Assembly (NCBI GenBank): GCA_937957775.1
Contig: CALFXV010000064.1
Location: 1 to 11,103 of the forward strand
DNA length: 11,103 bases
From: an uncultured Methylotenera sp.
Lineage (GTDB): Bacteria; Pseudomonadota; Gammaproteobacteria; Burkholderiales; Methylophilaceae
Direction: 5' to 3'
Shown here: positions 10,001 to 11,103 of the stretch, piece by piece
Layout: every line of letters starts with the position of its first letter
How positions within the stretch are numbered: position 1 is the first letter of the stretch
Notes under the pieces: generated by a model
Seen by the model: only the letters and a program-made list of their open reading frames with translations
Told to the model about the DNA's origin: nothing
The model's database searches: none
Program-made: the position numbers and the translations under genes

Positions 10001-11103
10001 AAGCGACAGTCATACTGATGTGGAAGTAACAGGTGCCTCGACCGTAGGCGGCTTAGTTGGAGTTAATCAGAGTACGGCTAGTATTGTTGCCGCCTACGCG
10101 CTGGGTGATGTTGCGGGTTCTGGTAATGATGTGGGGGGCTTGCTCGGCCACAATTGGTCTAGCGTTGCCATCAGCCACAGCCATGCTAGTGGTGATGTGC
10201 AGAGCACCGGCGGCAATAGCGTGGGTGGCTTGGTGGGCTTCAGTGAGAGCAACACCGCCATTGAAAATAGTTATGCTACTGGCAACGTGACGGGCTATGG
10301 GCACCTTGGAGGTTTGGTCGGACACATTAATTATGGAGCTATCAGCAACAGCTACGCTACCGGTGATGTCACCAGTACAACTAACGCTAATCTTGTCGGC
10401 GGTTTGCTCGGCTACAGTCAGGCGGAAGTCAATCAAACCTATTCCACGGGTTTGGTGAGCAGTGGCGGCAATGATGTCGGTGGCTTAGTAGGGCAAAACG
10501 ATGGCGGCAACATAGCTTACAGCTATTGGAATAATACAGTCAACAGTGATTTAGCAGATAACGGCAACGGCGTTGGCTTAAGCTCTGCGGAAATGCGTTC
10601 CAGCAGTAATTTTGTTGGCTTTAACTTCACCAGCACACCGGGTGCGAGTGGCAATAATTGGGTGCTGGTTAACGATGATGGCACGCTGAATAATGCCGGT
10701 GATGCTGCAGGCGCCACTACACCAATGCTGGCCTCGGAATACGCCACCAGCATTGGCAATGCCCACCAATTGCAGTTGATGGTGATGGATCTTAGCGCCG
10801 ATTACACCTTGGCGCACAATATCGATGTCAGTCGCACCGCAGGTTTGCATGATGTATGGACAGACGGCGGCGGCTTTGTGCCGGTTGGCAGTGAGGGCAC
10901 CCATTACAATGGCAATTTTGACGGACAGAATCACACCATTAGTGGTTTAACTATCAATCGCCCAACATTGGATGGCGTCGGTTTATTTGGCTACGGTCAA
11001 TCGATTACTAATGTGGGCTTATTAAATGTAGCCATCACAGGCGAGGATTACGTAGGAGGCCTAGCTGGAAATAATTACGGTAGCGTTGCCAACAGTTATG
11101 TCA
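828..11103 (+). CDS. Giant two-partner-secretion (TpsA) exoprotein with GLUG-repeat cassettes, 3' end beyond window
   Basis: One continuous frame of 3,425 complete codons runs off the right edge without a stop; I checked the frame at landmarks from 2886 to 10971. The order is: extended signal peptide (1-62), TPS/haemagglutination domain with NPNG at 144-147, a filamentous-haemagglutinin-like stretch (about 320-490), then about 60 GLUG units in seven blocks split by recurring linkers. The family is exported by Sec and then through a TpsB outer-membrane pore, and folds as a right-handed beta-helix; a GLUG solenoid fits this. Adhesion, biofilm or surface-shield roles are plausible, but nothing here names a ligand. 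ATG 828 is the earliest start because an in-frame TAG lies at 822-824; a weak AAGG sits 14 bases upstream. I found only two cysteines, one in the signal region and one at 1151, and no stop or frameshift. No transporter or maturation gene is visible nearby. Confidence 0.93.
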   Translation, partial: MKRHASLNRIYRLVWNQALSAWVAVAECARGRGKSSARRKLIVNAAAATAALALAMSPYAQAGPTDGQVVAGSGSISQAGHTTTINQSSQNLAINWADFSVAAHEAVRFNQPNASSIVLNRVLGQSVSQIHGAISANGQVFILNPNGVLFGAGAQVDVGGLVASTLSLSNDDFMANKFSFSNNGDSGSVINQGTLTAAQQGYIAMLAPQVINEGVISATLGSAVLAAGNQVTLNLNQGSLVGFSIDRGAFQALVDNKQLIEADGGQVFMSAKAAAAITTAMVNNSGIVEARTLGMVNGRIEMISDMAVGTTHVGGKLDASAPNGGDGGFIETSGAHVKIADDARITTAAPSGNTGSWLIDPFNFTVAASGGDITGTALGNLLASNSITIQTADTRSGDLYGNAGSDGDIFINAAVSWNAPTTLTLDAYRNIEINRPITASDAEGTLALKYGQGASDGVINGTTATYSINAPVNLQAGENFRTQLGSSGATKYYYVITELGAEGSTTGHDLQGMQGFNQHYALGADIDASATSIWNAYAGFEPLSNISTQFTGNFEGLGHSITGLTINRPTTDYVGLFGYTAFGNISNVALTNASITGRDYVGALVGQVIYGSIVNSSASGTVQGSMDVGGLVGRSYDSTISLSHASSAVEGVERVGGLLGSQYGSGSGAASVYASYASGNVDGNHNVGGLVGYNSGASASIEGGHASGQVSIQNAGGTSVGGGLVGANDFGGISNSYATGNVLSVANLTATYGSNKVGGLVGSNFQGSIENSYASGNVSSAFNLSYNGTTPNVSGYNKVGGLVGSNVGGQVLNSHASGKVQGNLSIAVDQGAVDYIEGLNKVGGLVGDGFYGVTDANYATGAVSASAIVNVGTYGSVTYNLNLGSLAGGLQGNHDGNYGGVGNSHASGSVTNEVNLNYFNSINQLNLLSASGGLLGSIDNGEVFNSYASGSITDASNSSPVQIQVGGLVGSNDYGLITESHATGNAISQSGYGELGGLVGRNYGSISQSYATGDVMAGYRYGFGYGNTFMGGLVGHNYGDISQTYATGSVTGNGLVGGLVGLNDNGANIDNSYATGLITADEDFGGLVAENRGTVSNSFWDTDTTGVAEGYGIGWNNGAWANGTVQSGVTGLSTAEFLNLSSYAAAGWDFCVDHADPNNNGTWFMIDGETRPFLQSEYSTTISNSHQLQLMAMDLSANYSLANNIDMGAEFADRSGLWATDTGISTGRGFVPLGTYGERFSGSLNGNGYTVTELNINRPGLSGVGLFGYGDGSISNVSLRNVSITGYDMVGGLLGDNKGAVLNSHVNGSLVGVGRVGGLVGYNQLEGSIDGSHTDANVQSSGSIGGIGGLVGSNYGFIENSHAAGSVIGISQVGGLVGRNANAISQSYATASVSGTSSIGGLAGKNFGNGDISQSYASGAVTGSDNVGGLVGHNQGEISASYALGSVAANSLVGGLVGYNDGGTITQTYATGSVAGNSFVGGLVGLNDNGVVSASFWDIDTTLQIVAIGVNEGIVSPLIGLTTAEFLNQANFTSATHANGMINFGWDFTVDHADPNNNGTWFMIDGETRPFLQSEYSTTITNSHQLQLIAMDLRADYTLAININMATEFNNLSGMWATDSGASTGRGFVPVGNEGNHYTGNFDGQNHTISGLTITRPTLDGVGLFGYGQSISNVGLLNVAITGEDYVGGLAGNNYGSITNSYVTGTVTGDDFVGGLVGWTSEDSTIVNSYSAATVVGIDDVGGLVGYHSGSLTNSYAIGAVQGNGDVGGLVGNNSGIISNTYATGAVQGAGDLGGLVGFNHGTVTNSFWDTTSSGQSTSDGGTAKTTADLLLQSTYTDAGWSFGSSPNSGTWFMLDGETRPFLQSEYSASITNSHQLQLMAMDLNASYTLTNNLDMSADFSNVSGMWATDSGASIGRGFVPVGNDLGYGNSNPFTGSFNGQNQTISGLSINRSDFNVGLFGKANANISNVGLVGVSITGGYGSWNVGALVGDSFGAISNSFVTGTVAGESNVGGLVGFNDYGSIRNSYASATVTGSGDDVGGLVGDSEGGRFTKTYATGNVTGIDSVGGLIGENENGMVLNSYATGRVSGQDDVGGLVGYNYDGGTIANSHAAGSVLGDSSVGGLVGKNEKASITSSYATGNVSAIKQILVGDPVYGIEASLSVGGLVGYNNLSGIIESYATGTVFSSLTVNLNDVVTGGNVYLNNNVGGLVGFNDGFISRSYATGAASGITSFVGNNYNVAGDVNINSASGGLVGLNGSDKLGGVDQSYATGHVENNTSYSGVISLNFNNEPAVGGLVGFNYNGYVEDSFWDTTSSGQSTSDGGTAKITADLLLQSTYTDAGWSFGSSPNSGTWFMLNGETRPYLQSEYSTTIANSHQLQLMAMDLTANYTLANNINMAAEFNNLSGMWATDTSTSTGRGFVPVGNENSQFTGSFNGLNHSISGLNINRTDSAEDVGLFGRANANISNVGLVGANVTGSYGVGGLVGYNYGQISNSYVTGRVTGEDNVGGLVGFNDYGSIRNSYASATVTGSGDDVGGLVGDSEGGRFTKTYATGNVTGIDSVGGLIGENENGMVLNSYATGRVSGQDDVGGLVGYNYDGGTIANSHAAGSVLGDSSVGGLVGRNEYASITSSYALGSVAGSLSNGDSVGGLVGYNYDGSAISNSYADGMVSGSNSVGGLVGWNAGPISNSHAKGLVFGREDQVGGLVGENLGDISNSYASGLVLGSGKVGGLAGSNAAEITNSYASGSVVGVDKVGGLVGYNANNDGDVNANIINSYAIGNVTGSSAIGGLVGTNYGSVSTTYATGYVVGGTDVGGLVGVNQGEITSSVWDTDTTGQALAIGWNNEYAADLVGLSTMDFLNQVNFNSATTANGQVNVNWSFGSYPNSGTWFMLGGETRPFLQSEYSTSITNGHQLQLMAMDLNAHYTLANNVDLTTDFSKLGGMWATDRSVDAGKGFVEIGNDEGRRFTGGFDGLGHTISGLYINRPLESDVALFGYGNANISNVGLVDVNVMANTFVAGLVADNYGRISNSYVTGTVTGLGDYVGGLVATNFGSISDSHTDVEVTGASTVGGLVGVNQSTASIVAAYALGDVAGSGNDVGGLLGHNWSSVAISHSHASGDVQSTGGNSVGGLVGFSESNTAIENSYATGNVTGYGHLGGLVGHINYGAISNSYATGDVTSTTNANLVGGLLGYSQAEVNQTYSTGLVSSGGNDVGGLVGQNDGGNIAYSYWNNTVNSDLADNGNGVGLSSAEMRSSSNFVGFNFTSTPGASGNNWVLVNDDGTLNNAGDAAGATTPMLASEYATSIGNAHQLQLMVMDLSADYTLAHNIDVSRTAGLHDVWTDGGGFVPVGSEGTHYNGNFDGQNHTISGLTINRPTLDGVGLFGYGQSITNVGLLNVAITGEDYVGGLAGNNYGSVANSYV
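1014..1817 (+). other. TPS / haemagglutination activity domain
   Basis: Residues about 63-330 resemble the TpsA N-terminal secretion domain. Signature elements are the INQSSQNLAINWADF strand (85-99), VRFNQP (107-112), VLNRVLGQ (118-125), and GQVFILNPNGVLFG (138-151) with the conserved NPNG at 144-147. QGYIAMLAPQVINEG and LAAGNQVTL further on are typical of the later turns of this beta-helix. In the family this domain is recognised by the POTRA domains of the TpsB pore and starts folding outside the cell. The right boundary is approximate. Confidence 0.88.
1785..2297 (+). other. Filamentous-haemagglutinin-like passenger segment before the first GLUG cassette
   Basis: Residues about 320-490 carry phrases common in TPS exoproteins of this family: GGDGGFIETSGAHVKIAD from about 322, GSWLIDPFNFTVAASGGDI from 355, then GDIFINAAVSW and TLTLDAYRNIEINRPI. 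It is predicted to be further beta-helix linking the secretion domain to the GLUG region. No catalytic motif is visible. Boundaries are approximate. Confidence 0.65.
2298..2618 (+). repeat. Linker L0: divergent opening module of the first GLUG block
   Basis: Residues 491-597. This corresponds to the second half of the later linkers: HDLQGMQGFNQHYALGADID stands where the others have HQLQLMAMDL plus YTLANNIDM, then FTGNFEGLGHSITGLTINRP, VGLFGY and ISNVALTNASITG. It lacks the closing half (FWDT to LQSEY), as expected for the first cassette. This form is closest to the opening sequence seen generally in GLUG proteins, so it may be the ancestral type. Confidence 0.7.
2619..4118 (+). repeat. GLUG block 1 (about 15 units, several with enlarged loops)
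   Basis: Residues 598-1097. Units follow the GLUG pattern VGGLVG-x-N, then I-x-NSYATG-x-V. The mean spacing of about 33 residues is longer than in blocks 2, 3, 5 and 6 (about 25-27). Units between about 3036 and 3650 carry insertions of 10-20 residues between the SYATG strand and the next VGGLVG, for example VNLNYFNSINQLNLLSASGG. Predicted to form solenoid rungs. Confidence 0.85.
4119..4685 (+). repeat. Inter-block linker L1
   Basis: Residues 1098-1286 (189). Order of elements: SFWDTDTTG, LSTAEFLN, WDFCVDHADPNNNG, GTWFMIDGETRPFLQSEY, HQLQLMAMDL, YSLANNIDM, SGLWATD, GRGFVPLG, YTVTELNINRP, VGLFGYG, ISNVSL, SITG. The first half resembles the ending of GLUG arrays in other proteins and the second half their opening. 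Positions 4287-4339 are identical to 5481-5533 in L2. It holds the only cysteine I see in the mature protein (residue 1151). Confidence 0.8.
4686..5309 (+). repeat. GLUG block 2 (about 8 units)
   Basis: Residues 1287-1494, mean unit 26 residues. The units are compact and regular, with cores such as VGGLVGY, IGGLVGS and IGGLAGK. Each is followed by a SYATG- or SYASG-like strand. It ends at the SFWD of the next linker. Confidence 0.85.
5310..5876 (+). repeat. Inter-block linker L2
   Basis: Residues 1495-1683 (189), the same length as L1 and close to it in the GTWFMIDGETRPFLQSEY region. It carries SFWDIDTT, LTTAEFLNQ, HQLQLIAMDL, GRGFVPVG, HTISGLTITRP and VGLFGYG. Positions 5745-5890 recur almost exactly 5,166 bases downstream in L6 (10911-11056). 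Confidence 0.8.
5745..5890 (+). repeat. Distant linker duplication, copy A (partner 10911-11056)
   Basis: This 146-bp stretch matches 10911-11056 (offset 5,166) with three differences. One changes Thr to Asn (TITRP/TINRP), one Ser to Thr (ISN/ITN) and one is silent (GTG/GTC). It spans GNFDGQNHTISGL to GEDYVG at the end of linker L2. Confidence 0.9.
5877..6245 (+). repeat. GLUG block 3 (about 5 units, the shortest complete block)
   Basis: Residues 1684-1806, mean unit about 25 residues. Cores are VGGLAGN, VGGLVGW, VGGLVGY, VGGLVGN and LGGLVGF, with NSYVTG, NSYAIG and NTYATG strands. It has no enlarged loops. Confidence 0.85.
6244..6391 (+). repeat. Linker duplication, copy A (partner 7753-7900)
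   Basis: This 148-bp stretch matches 7753-7900 (offset 1,509) with five differences by my count. It covers the SFWDTTSSGQ to GTWFML part of linkers L3 and L4. One Thr codon changes to Ile (GTAKT against GTAKI). Confidence 0.9.
6246..6764 (+). repeat. Inter-block linker L3
   Basis: Residues 1807-1979 (173). SFWDTTSSGQSTSDGGTAK replaces the longer closing segment of L1 and L2, followed by WSFGSSPNSGTWFML, GETRPFLQSEY, HQLQLMAMDL, GRGFVPVG, TISGLSINR and NANISNVGLVG. Its closest relative is L4: positions 6244-6391 match 7753-7900 with five differences. Confidence 0.8.
6765..7754 (+). repeat. GLUG block 4 (about 10 units; copied front half, enlarged loops in rear half)
   Basis: Residues 1980-2309. 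The front part (6867-7209) is nearly identical to 8358-8700 in block 5. From about 7245 the units gain long inserts before the next GG-L-VG core, for example the NLNDVVTGGNVYLNNN segment, like those in block 1. The last core, VGGLVGFNYNGY, runs into SFWDTT. Confidence 0.85.
6867..7209 (+). repeat. Near-identical internal duplication, copy A (partner 8358-8700)
   Basis: This 343-bp stretch matches 8358-8700 (offset 1,491 bases, 497 codons). The first 221 bases (6867-7087) are identical, and I count five differences in the rest. All five are silent: AGA/AGG, GGG/GGA, CTG/TTG, ACG/ACA and GTC/GTG. The encoded 114 residues are therefore the same. Confidence 0.93.
7753..7900 (+). repeat. Linker duplication, copy B (partner 6244-6391)
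   Basis: Second copy of the 148-bp segment, at the start of linker L4. Confidence 0.9.
7755..8264 (+). repeat. Inter-block linker L4
   Basis: Residues 2310-2479 (170). It shares SFWDTTSSGQSTSDGGTAK and WSFGSSPNSGTWFML with L3, then GETRPYLQSEY (Y in place of the usual F), HQLQLMAMDL, GRGFVPVGN, HSISGLNINR and ANISNVGLVG. The second half resembles L3 (NANISNVGLVG) but the middle is less alike. Confidence 0.8.
8265..9314 (+). repeat. GLUG block 5 (about 13 units)
   Basis: Residues 2480-2829, mean unit about 27 residues. The front part duplicates block 4 (8358-8700 against 6867-7209). The rear part from about 8740 is made of compact units and lacks the enlarged loops found at the equivalent place in block 4. 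It ends in a variant SVWDTDTTG. Confidence 0.85.
8358..8700 (+). repeat. Near-identical internal duplication, copy B (partner 6867-7209)
   Basis: Second copy of the 343-bp segment, lying in GLUG block 5. Similarity falls off abruptly after 8700, where GGTAGAAACGAATACGCA faces GGTAAAAACGAAAAAGCT in copy A. Confidence 0.93.
9315..9875 (+). repeat. Inter-block linker L5
   Basis: Residues 2830-3016 (187). It returns to the long L1/L2 layout: VWDTDTTGQ, LSTMDFLNQVNF, then WSFGSYPNSGTWFML, GETRPFLQSEY, HQLQLMAMDL and HTISGLYINRP. It diverges at several conserved places: GKGFVEIG for GRGFVPVG, VALFGYG for VGLFGYG, and NVMA where others end in ITG. Confidence 0.78.
9876..10520 (+). repeat. GLUG block 6 (about 8 units)
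   Basis: Residues 3017-3231, mean unit about 27 residues. The first cores are degenerate (VAGLVAD, VGGLVAT); later ones are canonical (VGGLVGF, LGGLVGH, VGGLVGQ). Strands include NSYVTG, NSYATG and QTYSTG. It closes with AYSYWNN rather than SFWDT. Confidence 0.83.
10521..11042 (+). repeat. Inter-block linker L6 (mosaic)
   Basis: Residues 3232-3405 (174). The first half is the most divergent of the set: SYWNN for FWDT, GNNWVLVNDDGT for GTWFM, and PMLASEY for PFLQSEY. The second half (10911-11056) matches L2 (5745-5890) with three differences in 146 bases. The join suggests that its second half was copied from an L2-like linker. Confidence 0.78.
10911..11056 (+). repeat. Distant linker duplication, copy B (partner 5745-5890)
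   Basis: Second copy of the 146-bp segment, forming the second half of linker L6. Confidence 0.9.
11043..11103 (+). repeat. GLUG block 7, start only
   Basis: The last 20 complete codons contain one core (VGGLAGNNYG) and the strand NSYV, closely following the start of block 3. At least one more block therefore continues past the right edge. Confidence 0.8.

Noticed and set aside
1217..10934. Many antisense and alternate-frame open stretches of 60-130 codons across the giant gene (for example 8949-9344, 10053-10436 and 5406-5768 on the minus strand)
   Set aside because: They lie wholly within the 3,425-codon frame and mirror its repeat composition (low-complexity Ala/Ile/Thr-rich products). 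The minus-strand ones at 5406-5768 and 10578-10934 even resemble each other because they oppose duplicated linkers. No start signals support them.
2619..11103. Regularly spaced short repeats about every 75-80 bases, CRISPR-like at first sight
   Set aside because: They are degenerate GGTGGC/TTGGTTGG codons of GLUG units inside one long open frame. There are no exact direct repeats with unrelated spacers, and no cas genes are visible.

Overview
The window looks like chromosomal DNA of a Gram-negative proteobacterium, most likely beta- or gammaproteobacterial. This rests on two things: an extended signal peptide of the kind used by large type V secreted proteins, followed by a haemagglutination-type two-partner secretion (TPS) domain, and a divergently encoded membrane receptor with a 7TMR-DISM-type sensor domain. 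I cannot name the species.

Layout. Positions 1-597 (minus strand) hold the N-terminal 199 codons of a membrane signalling protein: signal peptide, periplasmic 7TMR-DISMED2-like domain and first transmembrane helix. The rest lies beyond the left edge. Positions 598-827 are an AT-rich divergent intergenic region with a candidate promoter for the rightward gene. From 828 to the right edge (11103) one uninterrupted plus-strand reading frame of 3,425 complete codons runs without reaching a stop. It encodes a giant TpsA-type exoprotein. No tRNA, rRNA, insertion sequence, CRISPR array or terminator was found.

The giant protein is strongly modular. It has an extended signal peptide (residues 1-62), a TPS/haemagglutination domain (about 63-330), a filamentous-haemagglutinin-like passenger stretch (about 320-490), and then a series of GLUG-repeat cassettes to the edge. 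I count about 60 GLUG units (core VGGLVG-x-N, then an NSYATG-like strand) in seven blocks. The blocks are separated by a recurring linker of about 170-190 residues. Each linker closes one solenoid block (SFWDT, then GTWFM-x-GETRP-F-LQSEY) and opens the next (HQLQLMAMDL, GRGFVPVG, HTISGL-x-INRP, VGLFGYG, ISNVGL).

Several linker and GLUG segments are near-identical at DNA level, including 343 bp with five differences, all silent. This points to recent internal duplication or gene conversion. The partner transporter (TpsB) is not in the window. The product is expected to be exported by Sec, moved across the outer membrane by a TpsB pore, and to act at the cell surface or outside the cell. Its ligand cannot be read from the sequence.
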